Source of the DNA: Mycteria americana
Lineage: Eukaryota; Chordata; Aves; Ciconiiformes; Ciconiidae
Direction of reading: 5' to 3'
Length of the DNA: 64,000 nucleotides
Assembly: GCF_035582795.1 (NCBI RefSeq)
Contig: NC_134366.1
Span: forward strand, 152,691,519-152,755,518
Numbering within the stretch: the first letter of the stretch is position 1; each line of letters opens with the position of its first letter. The notes beneath the pieces were generated by a model. It made no database searches, was not told the DNA's origin, and saw only the letters and a program-made list of their open reading frames with translations. Of the stretch, positions 47,019 through 58,600 are shown in pieces. The position numbers were made by a program, and so were the translations under genes.

Positions 47019-47215
47019 GTGAGATAACGGCCCGAAAGATTTGGTAAATCGTCTTCTCTTTTTAGGCGGAATTTTTAAAGAGGGATGTGGGAACCTACAG
47101 CAGAAATACAGGCGGCGGCAGCGGCGCCTTCCAGGGCCATAGGCTGCGGGGGCGACCGGCGGGGGAAGCGCAGCGCAGCGCTGGGACGAGAGGGCACAAG
47201 CAGAGAGAGACAGAG
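47019..47215 (-). other. AZIN1: AZIN1 exon 1 (5' UTR; 5' end approximate)
   Basis: This is the first, main-frame non-coding exon. The 3' boundary is clear: minus-strand CTCAC|gtgagt, donor GT at 47017-47018. Phase 0 here keeps the upstream reading frame open into exon 2. The 5' end cannot be read from sequence: there is no TATA box. A pyrimidine-rich stretch on the minus strand at 47187-47215 (CTCTGTCTCTCTCTG and following) is a plausible initiation zone. The exon lies inside a CpG island. It carries the AUU codon that opens the conserved upstream frame (47070-47072) and, if transcription starts far enough upstream, an AUG-started uORF at 47075-47140. Confidence 0.7.
47075..47140 (-). promoter_or_regulatory. 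Candidate AUG-started uORF ending 2 nt before the AUU
   Basis: An ATG at 47138-47140 opens a 21-codon frame (MALEGAAAAACISAVGSH...) closed by TAA at 47075-47077. Two bases then separate the stop from the AUU start of the 52-codon upstream frame. The AUG context is weak at -3 (C) but has G at +4. It matters only if the transcript starts upstream of 47140, which the sequence cannot prove. If so, ribosomes terminating here sit right at the AUU. Confidence 0.4.
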
Positions 47216-47462
47216 CCGGAGCGGGCCGGGGGCGCGGGGCTACGGCAGCTGGGGGCGAAGGCGGGAGCGCGGCCACCGGGCGGTGAGGCGAGCGGCGAGG
47301 CGAGAGCAGGGACAGCTACCGGAGCTCTCACAGGGCGGGGGGGGGGCGGCGCCACGCGTCGCGTCGCGTCACTGCGGAGAGGCGCGGAGCGGACATGCGC
47401 CGAGCGCCGCCGGCGGGCAGGAGGACAGCGCGGCCGCCGCGGCCACCCCGGGCCCCGCCGCC

Positions 47463-47476
47463 CAAAATGGAGGCGG
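47463..47476 (+). promoter_or_regulatory. YY1-like site on the plus strand
   Basis: CAAAATGGAGGCGG on the plus strand is a near match to the YY1 core. It points away from AZIN1, as expected near a divergent start site. There is one mismatch in the core, so confidence is low. Confidence 0.25.
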
Positions 47477-47650
47477 TGCGGCAGGCGCCGCGCTGTTGCC
47501 GGGGCCGGGCCGGGCGCAGGTGCGGGCGGGGCGGGGCGAGGCGGGGCTGGGCCTGGGCCTGGCCCGGGGGACGCGACCCTCCCGGCGGATGTGACCCGCC
47601 CGGCGAGGCTGGTGTCTCCGGCGGGCTGCTGTCTCCGGCGGGCTGCTCTC

Positions 47651-50600
47651 CCTGTCTGGCTCCGTGGGTGCTGCAGGAGACGCCGGGGTCTTTTTGTACT
47701 TCCTGAGAGAAGGCAGGGCAGGGACCACGTAGGGCTCAACTAAAGGCCTCCACTAAAGGCCTCCCTCAGGATCCAGGGCAGGCAGTTACCCATATGTGAG
47801 TTCACCTGGTAACTTGAATCTGTGTTTCAGTAATGGCTTCCACAAAACCAAGACCCATCCTGTGTCACTACAGCTTTGAGCAGGGGGGGAAGAAACCAGG
47901 TTGTTTTGGCCAGGCAGAAGCCTTGTTCACCAAGTTAACGACAGCCTGCTAACTCACGCTGGTTCACTGAGCACTGATAAGCTGTTAATAACGCTCACGG
48001 AGGAGACTAATCGTACTGCGTACCTGGCAGCCTCAGTCTTTCATGAATTTCGGGCGTTCAAGACTCCTGTAAGTAAATACATAAACTGAAGGATTTAGCT
48101 GACCCATGTATTTCACAGAGTTTTACTGAAGCACTGGGACATCTTCAGCACATCCCAAAGCCTGTAATACTTCCATAACACCTTTGTGAGGAAGCGCAGC
48201 TCAGCTGCAAGTGGAACAGAGCCACCTGAAGATCAGGTGCCTCAGTTAAAGGTCACAAAACTGTTCCACGGTGGAGCTGAGGATGAACTCTGATCTGCCT
48301 GCCCCAGTTTGCCATGTCAACTTTACCAAACCACACAGAGCTGTTTTTTTAAAAACTCATTCTAGTAGTCACAATTTTTTCTGGACACTAAAATATGTAG
48401 TTATCCAGTTCACCGAGACCCACCAAAAGATATACTTGTTCTGGAAAGCAATTGTTCATCTCGGGGCACATTCATTGTCTTCTTAAAATGTATGTTAGTA
48501 CAGTTTGGATATTTTTTTTCCAAAGCAAAGCTGGGTTTGTTTAGTCTTACAGCAGAGAGAATTTAGAAAAGTGGTGAATAGATACGCACCTGTCATCTCA
48601 TTAGAAATAAAACAAGACTAAGGTTCCACAGCATGCAGGGATGGAGTTTGTTTACTCTTTTCATCTGTTGTCACCTTCTCTTTTGCAAATCATTTTAAAT
48701 GAGGAGGAAGTGAACTGACAAATATATGCAGTCTCATTACACTGTCTCGTATTTCCTGATAACAGTGCTAGTAGGTTATGGATGAAGTCAATAAAAGCAG
48801 GCACATTGATAAGAAAGTCAGAAGACCTCTCACATATACTTGCAACAAACCCTGCACTGAGGACTAAAAATGCAGTGGTTTACACGGCTGTTTTCTCAGG
48901 TATGTTCTGTATCGTACCCTTCATCCATGACTTACCTGTTCGTTTGGGTTCCTATTCCAGAATGCAAGCACAGGAGGAGGAATCAGAGTATATTAAAAAA
49001 ACCCACCAAACCCAAACCAAGCAAAACAAAAAAAGGTGCAGGGAGATAGGAAGAGAGATTGGGCAGAGGTTGGGCACAGCACAATAAATGTGAATCATTA
49101 ACAGGCAAAGAAAGGATGAAGGCTTAGAGGGGAGGACAAAAGTTATATATGCAGAGGAGCAATCCAGAAAGCTGTATTCTTTGGGAAGGTAGATTTTTTA
49201 AAACACATTTTTGGAAGGGATTTAAACTAGGAAAAGGACTTGACTAGTTTAGAGCCGTTTAGGTGCAGCCAAAAAGTGATCCAGCAGGGAAAAGGGGAAG
49301 AATAAGTCAATACCAGTTCTATGTAGAACTATGTATTTTATCTGTGCTCTTAGATGTCTCCTGATGGTAATATCTGAAGATATCCCAGCGATATATGAGT
49401 GATGTAACTGCCACATCAGTTACTGCCACCGCATCTACATTCATCTTCCCAGAGGAGTTTTTGTTTTTGTAGGTAGGAGATGTTTTTAATATTCGTTGCG
49501 GGAATAAGAAAACAGATGGACTATTTAAGAGAGGAGGACAGTCACGTAGGACAGGAAGAAGAACTTCAGTTTGATATGCAATTAATTGGGGGCACTGTCA
49601 GCTATTTTAAAAACGTATGGAGGGAGGGAGGATTTCCTGCTCATATGGAGGAAGCAACACTTGAAAACAGAAACATAAACTTCATCCTCTCAAATCTACT
49701 GGAAAAAAAAAAGAGTGGCACACTGAGAGAGTACAAGACTGAACTGTGTAGTCACTATACACAAAATGAGAAAAAATTGATGGATGAATGCTTTATACAG
49801 TGTTTCCACTACGGCTGGTGATATTAATGCAGAACTAGAAAGCTGATGCCACAGCTCAATGTATATGTATTTTTAGTGTAGTGCTACACAAAATAGCAGT
49901 CCTGTGTTGTCTGGAGAGGCAAAATGTAAAAAAGCTAACATAAAATTTCCTTCTGCCTCATTAACATTTCTCTACACTCAGTTTTAATACTTGGATTCCT
50001 AACCTCGTATGGCTCCATACACACAATATATTTCATAGATTACTAGAGTAACAATTCATGTTTTGTTCTCCAAAGATAAAAAGGCAGCAGAGCACAAAAT
50101 ACATCCAGCCCTGAGTTCCCCTTACTTCAAACTGTGATGCACTTCCACCGCATTTCCTTTTTTTTTTTGCCTCCACATTTTCTTTTCAGCATGGTTCCCA
50201 GTTGAATGTAGACAAAATCAGGTGTTATCTCTATGATGCAGATAAATTGGAGCAGGAAAGACACCCTTCCCCACCTCATCTTTTGGAGTGCAAAAAATAC
50301 TCACTGGTGAGGCAACCCAGCGGTCAGGAGCTTCAAATTGGTTTGGACAGATGTCTGAAGGATGCATAGGCCAATGACCTTCCCTGCTAATGCCAAGTAT
50401 TTCCTTCTCTTTATGTCTTCCTACGGGCTACCTCTTCTCTCCTCTGGTTCTCCCATTTCCTCTCCCTCTCTGATGCACCCTCTATCACCAGGCGTCAGCA
50501 GCAGGGTTGGATTCCGCTCCTGCAGGTGAGAGAATGAGATTATTTCCTCCTCCATCTCCTCTTCCTCTTCCCCCACTGCTGCCAACTCCTACAGCAGTCA

Positions 50601-51837
50601 GTGTTTTTTCTTAAAGCCTCAGGTGTGGGAATTATGTGATTACACAGGAATTTCATCTTCCATTGAGAATAAAATGTCCCTAGCTACTGAAAACTCAGCG
50701 CAACAGAAAACAAATACAAATAACAATCCACCTTTGGATGTAGGGAAAAGGTTGCTTAGATTTCTGAATGCTTGAACTTGACAATATGGTCCCTCTCCTG
50801 GCTCCTCTTAACACGCAGTGGCACTGAGTGCCAGTTATAGCTAACAATCTGTAGCCATCCAGCCAGAGCACCCAGCCGTCGCAGTGGGAGGAAAGAATCA
50901 GCCTAAATTGCATTTCTGTCTGAGCTGCTCGGGGCAGGAATGCCTGTGCACAGGGCAGAGGCACAAGAAAAGGAAAATGAAGGCTATGACAGCTCTAGAT
51001 CCCTCGTGCCCACAATGCTGTAGAAATACTAGATTTCAAGTAGTCTCTCTTTTTAGTAAAATGACCTGTATAAATAGGACCTTGCGGAAATAATACCAAT
51101 TGATACTCTGATCTTCAGACCTTTTTCATTGCTGCATAGTTTGGAGCTATCACTGTTCCTGTCCAGTTGACAGAAATACTGATAACCAGCTGAAGGAATG
51201 ATTCATAATTATTAAAAGCCCAGAGGTGGTGGGAGGAAAAACATCTCTGCCTTCACTCACATGGAGCAGTCACCTCTCACCTATATTTACTGAATCGTTT
51301 GCTGGATCAGAACAACTGGGGCAGAAAGAAGGTCCCAACTTCCTAGTATGGATTAGTTTGGCTTCAGAAGAAGAGTAATTTTAAGTGTAATTTATACACA
51401 GAATAGTTACACAATAGATCTCATACTCATGCTAGGTCATTTACACAAAGGAAAGGTTAAAAACGGTGTATATACCAGCATTATTTTGACTGACTTAACT
51501 TCTATAGATGCCCATGGGATGATGTCACACATGGAAAATTAATGGCAGCACCCGCTCAAAACACTATATAAAGATATCACAAGTAAGTAAAATTAAGTTG
51601 GGGTTGTTCTACAAAATCAAAGGTAGAAGGAAAGAGCAAGAGAAAATTCATCCTGTTTTAGGGGTATCCAGCAATATATCATAGGCCCAGTTTTGCTTTT
51701 TACAGCTGCAGTCTCCTATCAGTCCAATGCTAGAATGTTTTCACCTCCAAAAAATCTAGACTGGATGGACAGAGACTAAAAGAAAATGCCTATGAACTAA
51801 ATATCTGAGGTATTAAATAAGGACTATTGAAATGGTG
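47651..51837. other. Intergenic upstream of AZIN1
   Basis: No gene is supported. A perfect 13-bp tandem duplication (ACTAAAGGCCTCC twice) lies at 47739-47764. A divergent non-coding transcript from the CpG island could run through here, but no exon can be defined. Confidence 0.6.
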
Positions 51838-51874
51838 ACAAGTTCCTGCCCGACGCAGCAGGCGCGTCTCCTCT

Positions 51875-52536
51875 GTGACTACCCCACCTTCCCAGGTGCC
51901 CTTGCACAATAGGTGCGAGGCTCTGCAAGTGGAACCGAACAATGACGAGGACGATGGTTCATCTAGCTTGGAGGTGTCGCCGAGGTTAAGTCAGCCTATG
52001 CCCTGCATCAAAACTGCTTCCATAAAGAGAAAAAGACTGGTCATAGGACACTCCTTTCTGAGGGGAACAGAAGGCCCAATATGCAGACTGGACCCACTTT
52101 TTAGGGAGGTCTGCTGCCTCCCTGCGGCCCGGGTAAAAGATGTGAAGAGAAAACTTCCTACCCTGGTACGGCCCTCAGATTATTATCCATTATTGATTTT
52201 TCAGGTAGGCAGTGATAAGTTGCAATGAGAAGTCTGAGGGCAATCAAGAGAGACTTCAGGGCCTTGGGATGACTGGTTAAGGGATCAGGAGCACAAGTAG
52301 TGTTCTCCTCTGTCCTTCCATTTGCAGGGAATGATGAGGGAAGAATCAGGAAGAGCCAGCAGATCAAAACCTGGCTCCAAGCCTGGTGTGACCAGCAGAA
52401 TTTGCAGTTTTTGGATCATGGGTTGGTCTACATGACACCAGGCCTGCTGGCAGCAGATGGGGTACACCTATCTCAAAGGGGGAAAAGGATCTTTGCACAG
52501 AAGCTAGCAGGGCTCATTGAAAGAGCTTTAAATTAG
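51875..52536 (+). pseudogene. CR1 ORF1 remnant (SGNH esterase-like)
   Basis: Two pieces in different frames (51875-52228 and 52300-52536) together resemble the CR1 ORF1 esterase domain. The first holds IGHSFLRGTEGPIC at about 52043-52084, where the usual block I is GDS; here Asp is His. The second ends with DGVHLSQRGKRIFAQKL, the block V region with a DxxH pattern. The frame break between them and the lost Asp make it non-functional. Confidence 0.8.
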
Positions 52537-52554
52537 ATTTGAAGGGGAAAAGGG

Positions 52555-55549
52555 ATGAAACCAGACTCGCTAGAGATAAGCCTGAGGGCAGCACGCCAAT
52601 GTTTGAGAGACTGTGCTAGCGAGGTCCTTCAGTCTGCCATCTTAGTGGAGGTAGGGGATGGAGATCCATGCGGCAGCAAAGATGCAAGGGTTATAGATGT
52701 GTTAGAAACCACGGAAGTGCCTGAGAATGGTCACATAGGAATTGGGGCTTCTCCCCCCAAAAAGGTGGCGGGATCAATAGCCCAACTGAAGTGCATCTAC
52801 ATCAATGCACGCAGCATGGGCAACAAACAGGTGGAGCTGGAAGCCATTGTGCAGCAGGAAAACTATGATATAGTTGCCATCACAGAAACATGGTGGGATG
52901 ACTTGCACGACTGGGAGCACTGCGGTGGATGGCTATAAACTCATCAGAAGGGATTGGCAAGGAAGGAGAGGCAGCGGGGCAGCCCTGTAGGGAGTGTTTT
53001 CATTGTCTAGAGCTTAATGATGGTGACAATACGGTTGAGTGTTTATGGCTAAGAATCAGGGGAAAGGCCAACAAGACAGATATCATGGCGAGAGTCTGTT
53101 ATAGACCACCCAACCAGGATGAAGAGGCAGATGATATATTTGATAAGCAGCTGGGACAAGTCTCACAATTGCTAGCCCTTGTTCTTATGGGGGACTTCAA
53201 CTTACCAGATGTCTTCTGGAAATACAATACAGCAGAGAGGAAAACAGTCTAGGAGGTTCCTGAAGTGTGGGGCAGATAACTTCCTGACACAGCTGGTGAG
53301 TGAGCCAACTAAGGAAGGAGTCCTGCTGGACCTGTTGTTTGTGAACAGAGAAGGACTTGTGGGTGATGTGACAGTTGGAGGCCGTCTTGGGCATAGTAAT
53401 CCTGAAATGATAGAGTTTTTGATTCTTGGAGAAGTAAGGAGGGGAGTCAGCAGAACTGCTACCTTAGACTTCCGGAGGGCAGACTTTGACCTGTTTAGGA
53501 GCCTGGTTGACAGAGTCCCTTCGGAGTCAGTCCTGAAGAGCAAAGGAGTCCAGGAAGGCTGGACATTCTTCAAGAAGGAAGTATTAAAGGCATAGGAGCA
53601 GGCCATCCCCATGTGCCAAAAGACAAGCCGGTGGGGAAGAAGACCAGCCTGGCTGAACAGAGAGCTTTGGCTGGAACTCAGGAAAAAAAGGAGAGTTTAC
53701 AACTTTTGGAAGAAGGGGCAGGCAACTCAGGAGGACTACAAAGGTGTCGTAAGGTTATGCAGGGAGAAAACTAGAAGGGCCAAAGCCCAACTAGAACTTA
53801 ATCTGGCTACTGCCGTAAAAGACAATAAAAAAATGTTTCTATAAATATATTAGCAACAAAAGGAGGGCTAAGGAAAATCTCCATCCTTTATTGGATGTGG
53901 GAGGAAACATAGTGACAAAGGATGAGGAAAAGGCTGAGGTACTTCATGCCTTCTTTGTCTCAGTCTTTAATAGTAAGACCAGTTGTTCTCCGGGTACCCA
54001 GCCCCCTGAGCTGGAAGACAGGGACAGGGAGCAGAATGAAGCCCCCATAATCCAAGAAAAATGGTTAGCAACCTGCTACACCACTTAGACACACACAAGT
54101 CTATGGGGCCAGATGGGATCCACCCAAGGGTACTGAGGGAGCTGGCAGAAATGCTCACCGAGCCACTTTTGATCCTCTGTCAGCAGTCCTGGCTAACCGG
54201 GGAGGTCCCAGTTGACTGGAGGTTAGCAAATGTGATGCCCATCTACAAGAAGGGCTGGAAGGAGGATCCAGGGAACTGCAGGCCTGTCAGTCTGATCTCG
54301 GTGCTGGGGAAGGTTATGGAGCAGATCATCTTGAGTGCCATCACACGGCACATGCAGAACAACCAAGTGATCAGGTCCAGTCAGCACGGGTTATGAAAGG
54401 CAGGTCCTGCTTGACTAACCTGATCTCCTTCTGTGACAAGGTGACCCGCTTAGTGGATGAGGGAAAGGCTGTGGATGTTGTCTGCCTGGACTTTAGTAAA
54501 GCCTTTGACACCATCTCCCACAGCATTCTCCTGGGGAAACGGGCTGCTCATGCCTTGGATGGGCGTACTCTTTGCTGGGTAAAAACTGGCTGGATGGCCA
54601 GGTCCAGAGAGCTGTGGTGAATGGAGTTAAACCCAGTTGGCGGCCGGTCACAAGTGGTGTTCCCCAGGGCTCAGTATTGGGGCCAGTTCTGTTTAATATC
54701 TTTATCAATGATCTGGATGAGGGGATTGAGTGCACCCTCAGTAAGTTTGCAGATGACACCAAGTTGTGTGGGAGTGTTGATCTGCTTGAGGGTAGGAAGT
54801 CTCTACAGAGGGACCTGGACAGGCTGGATTGATGGGCTGAGGCCAACTGTATGAGGTTTAACAAGGCTAAGTGCTGGGTCCTGCACTTGGGTCACAACAA
54901 CCCTGTGCAATGCTGCAGACTTCGGGAAGAGTGGCTGGAAAGCTGCCCGGCAGAGAAGGACCTGGGGGTGTTGGTTGACAGCCGGCTGAATATGAGCCAG
55001 CAGTGTGCCCAGGTGGCCAAGAAGGCCAATAGCATCCTGGCTTGTATCAGAAATAGCGTGGCCAGCAGGACTAGGGAAGTGATCGTGCCCCTGTACTTGG
55101 CACTGGTGAGGCCGCACCTCGAATGCTGTGTTCAGATTTGGGCCCCTCGCTACAAGAAAGACGTTGAGGTGCTGGAGCGTGTCCAGAGAAGGGCAACGAA
55201 GCTGGTGAAGGGTCTAGAGCAGAAGTCTTATGAGGAACGGCTGAGGGAACTGGGGTTGTTTAGTCTGGAGAAAAGGAGCCTCAGGGGAGACCTTATCGCT
55301 CTCTGCAACTACCTGAAAGGAGGTTGTAGCAAGGTGGGTGTTGGTCTCTTCTCCCAGGTAACAAGCAATAGGACAAGAGGAAATGGCCTCAAGTTGCACC
55401 AGGGGAGGTTTAGATGGGATAGTAGGAAAAATTTCTTCACCGAAAGGGTTGTCAAGCCTTGGAACAGGCTGCCCAGGGAAGTGGTGGAGTCACCATCCCT
55501 GGAGGTATTTAAAAGACGTGTAGATGTAGTGCTTAGGAACATGGTTTAG
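52555..55549 (+). pseudogene. CR1 ORF2 remnant (endonuclease and reverse transcriptase)
   Basis: Pieces in successive frames (52555-52938, 52929-53252, 53179-53595, 53611-53844, 53891-54088, 54061-54396, 54393-54620, 54572-54832, 54851-55549) follow the CR1 ORF2 order. Endonuclease motifs seen are ITETWW, YRPPNQ and GDFNLPDV. The catalytic SDH has become SNP at 53395-53403. Reverse transcriptase motifs seen are [21 protein letters not shown] and the FADD catalytic box (54746-54757). The last 232 codons are uninterrupted. There are at least eight frame or stop lesions, so it is not active. Confidence 0.88.
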
Positions 55550-55636
55550 TGATGGACTTGGCAGTGCTAGGTTAATGGTTGGACTTGATGATTTTAAAGG
55601 TCTTTTCCAACCTGAACGATTCTATGATTCTATGAT

Positions 55637-58600
55637 CTCCAATTAGCACCACACATCTGAAGTATACCTCGAACTTGAGCTTCTATTATATCTAAAGTTG
55701 TTATGACAAGTTTAACTGCAGTGTGGCCTTTTGGGCCAAATCCTGTTTCAATAATGGCGATAGTAAAATTAATGTATCTGAAGCTTCTGTAAAATTAATC
55801 TGCTGAATTTGGGCAGCTAGGATCACCTATGCCTGAGTATGAATTTTTTGGAAAATGTTTCTCTCTCCTTAGAAGCACAAGTATTCCCACTAACTCCATC
55901 TTCAAACTTTTCTGGTTGATATTTTTCCCCTAGTGAGTTGTAACTTTCACCTAATTGAATGAACAGATCCATATTTGTTTGCAGAGGTTTGGACAGCTTA
56001 TACCCCATGTTTAGGACTTCTTAACCTAAATCACTGCAAAAGAGGAATTTAAATTTTTCCAGGGTCACCGATTCCAACTGCAATTTCAGAGTCCCTCTGA
56101 TCTTTCCCAGCCCTTCAAGGTATACAAAACACAATTTAGTTCCCTGAAACTTGGTGTGCTTCTTTCCAAAGAGCCCACCTGGTGATGGGGGGACATGAAT
56201 TCATTAATTGAATTAATTCAATTCATTCATTAATGCATTCTCTGCTTCATATTTTATTTCCTGAAATACTGCATATAATGTGGTTGATTTTGCAGTTATT
56301 GTAGTGGATACTAATATTGCAGGGTTTTTATTATTATTATTTAAATCATGTTATTTTTAATAGTGTTCCAGCATGTTAAATTCTAAGCACATTCTTGGCA
56401 AGGAGTCTCTGTAGCTCATAGCTCCTCCTCTTACAGCTTAGTTGCTTCAGTTGATGCTGTGACTGCCATTACAGTGACACTTTCAGGGCATCACTCAAGC
56501 ACATTAATGCAGCTTTTATTACTGATGCAGTTACCCTGCCAATATGCAAGCTCCACTGTACCATCCAGATAATTCTTCATGGGCATTTATGTTTATGTAT
56601 TTACCCACAGCACAAAATCACTTGACCTTTAGTAAAGTTTGTTGTTTTAACTCTCTGTACCATGCTCCATACAGTCCTCTCAAAATTTATTCCTTGCAGG
56701 TTTAAAAGCCATCATTTCCACTGTCTTATTATGAAAATCTGAACTTCTGGTCTGGGGTTTGGGTTGACTTTTTCCTTTTTATTTTCCCCTGCAGCTTCTT
56801 TGGAATATTAGGATTCTGATCTGCCTGCAAACCCCAAGCAGTTAAATACAACTTCAGGCAGTTTTTCTGCTTAAGGGCATGATTTTGGGTTGCTCATTAT
56901 GACAGCCTTGCAGTACCAGTTGTTATCTGGCATGGGTAGGTATATAACTTCGTATTTTCATTGGAATCTCACTCATTTATTCTCTGTTCTGTGAGTACTG
57001 GAAGCTTAACATGTCATTAGTATTCTTTGTGGTCTTTTGCAAAATATCAGCTGAATCATTAGAACACAAAGAAAATGCGTACCTCTCAAATTTGTCTCAA
57101 GTTTCCCTCCTATTAGGGCATGAAACTATGTGAAAACTTCATTTTTGGCTTGAGCCAAGAGCAGTTGCACATAGAGCTGAACATTAGTGAAAACTAATTA
57201 CACCATCCTCAGCTTCCCGGCGGTGGAAGAAAAGACGAGTTATCAGAGGAGGATGAGCCAAGAGAATGACCTGGTTTTCCAACATTGTGCACAGAGAGAG
57301 ACATAAGCTGCGGCTGATGAGGAATGCTAATGGTATCATGCAGCTGGCATCTTGCGCTAAAGCAAGCAGCCGCAGTGACAGCGTGGTACCTCCATCGGAA
57401 GAAATCAGCACCCGTCTTGCGGGAAGCAGAGCTGCGTGCTTTCTCATCAGTGTCCTAAGGGATTTCACTGCAGCACTTTATTATTACCTTTATTTTATAC
57501 TTCACTCATTGGGTCATTAAGGATGCCATGTGAACGTGTGATTTAAATCTCCCATATGGGACTCTGGTGAACGGAAACGTTACGTGGGCCCCACGGCTTT
57601 GTGGTGTCGCTGTCCCATAGAAGCTCATCAAGGTTGTGGTCGGAAAAGGCAGTTTGCTCCATGGATGTCAGCAGTAACCATGTCTGCTTCCCATGATTTG
57701 CACCTTACTTTTCATACTGCAGAAATCCTAGCTCACACTATCACATCTCCGTCTCCCTCCTCCACAGCCCCAGGTTCTCCCCATATCCCCTAACACCTCT
57801 TGCCCACGGTAGCCTGCCAAGGGCTGGCCAGGGAGGAGGCAGTGCTGCAGCTGGTCCAAGCCATTGCTGTCCAGCTGAACAGAGCAGATGATCGCTGAGC
57901 TCCTGCTGACGCCTCATCTCGGTGCAAGCGGCCACTCTGTTGCAGAAAAAAATGATGAGCAGAATGTGAGTTTTATCCAGTGCCCTCCCACCAAAAGAAG
58001 AGGACTCTATTTGCTAAATAAATCCTTTTCACTTGGAAGAAGAAGATGAAGACCAGACCTGCTGCAGGTGGGAATTTTAACGTGACTCCCTAGAAGACAA
58101 CAGGTGCTACCCTGGAGAAATGCAAAGACTTTGGAGAGCTAAAATCACAGAGCTGTATCCGACCAGAGCCGAGGGGAAGGTATAGTGAATATGATGGATT
58201 GTCTTTGTTGCAGTGATAGACTGCTACTAAGCAGCCTTCCCTCAAACTGAAAAAGAAGCAGCTGTCTGCCACTTTCTGGTATTTCTGTTGGAAAACTGAA
58301 ATTTAGGAGTCATGGATCATCTGTCAAAAATCTTTATGAGTCTTGCTGTGATAAATGCAGGGGTGATGAATACGTACTACAGAGTTTTGCAGCACTGGAA
58401 CAGAGCTTGCTGTTTAGGCAGCCCTAGCCCAGTCATGTGGAGTTTGTTGAGGGTTCTTTTATCTAGACAGAGAACCTCAAGGAAATGTTATCCCAGCCCA
58501 AAGGTTGGCTGGAGACAGGATGTCATCTGGATGATGGGAATATTCTTCTGACTAGACAGCTTACAGAGACAGTAATGAGACAGAGCTTTATATTAAAGGG

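Larger units (their letters stand above)
41069..47072 (-). promoter_or_regulatory. AZIN1: Conserved non-AUG uORF (uCC), 52 codons across exons 1 and 2
   Basis: Spliced, the frame runs from AUU at 47070-47072 through 18 codons of exon 1 (47019-47072) and 34 codons of exon 2, to TGA at 41069-41071. It starts IPPKKRRRFTKSFGPLSH and ends with the NAEPPW motif. Published work on AZIN mRNAs, as I recall it, describes an AUU-initiated upstream coding region whose Pro-Pro-Trp motif stalls ribosomes when polyamines are high. The resulting ribosome queue favours initiation at the poor start codon and represses the main frame. The sequence here shows the open frame, the AUU, the PPW and the exon phase. 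The regulatory action in this species is inferred by homology. The frame is also open upstream of the AUU as far as an ATG at 47274-47276, probably outside the mRNA. Confidence 0.85.
45900..47650. promoter_or_regulatory. AZIN1 promoter CpG island
   Basis: About 1.75 kb of very GC- and CpG-rich sequence covers exon 1, the 5' part of intron 1 and DNA upstream of the gene. There is no TATA box. GC boxes such as GGGCGGGG lie at about 47335-47350, and the sequence is CpG-dense to about 47600. This is the usual architecture of a broadly expressed vertebrate gene and is compatible with transcription in both directions. Mammals have an antisense lncRNA upstream of AZIN1; no exon for one can be proved here. 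Confidence 0.85.
51838..55636 (+). mobile_element. CR1 LINE, about 3.8 kb, 5'-truncated and broken
   Basis: This is a chicken-repeat-1 type non-LTR retrotransposon in plus orientation. It shows remnants of ORF1 (esterase-like), then ORF2 with endonuclease and reverse transcriptase. It ends in the short GATTCTATGATTCTATGAT repeat (about 55618-55636), the usual CR1 3' end. CR1 is the main bird LINE. The 5' end near 51838 is where homology to my picture of the element begins; full CR1 elements are about 4.5 kb. Several frameshifts and stops show it is inactive. Confidence 0.93.

Noticed and set aside
45870-47027. 385-codon plus-strand open frame through the CpG island
   Set aside because: It is Pro/Arg/Gly/Ser-rich low-complexity translation of GC-rich, stop-poor DNA, and overlaps AZIN1 exon 1 on the other strand. 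No domain is recognisable.
46908-47276. AUG-started version of the upstream frame (ATG at 47274-47276)
   Set aside because: It is in frame with the uORF, but the ATG probably lies upstream of transcription start, and its N-terminal part is low-complexity. The AUU start fits known AZIN1 biology better.
47087-47743. Long open frames on both strands around the AZIN1 promoter
   Set aside because: They share the CpG-island composition and mirror each other across strands, which is typical of chance frames.
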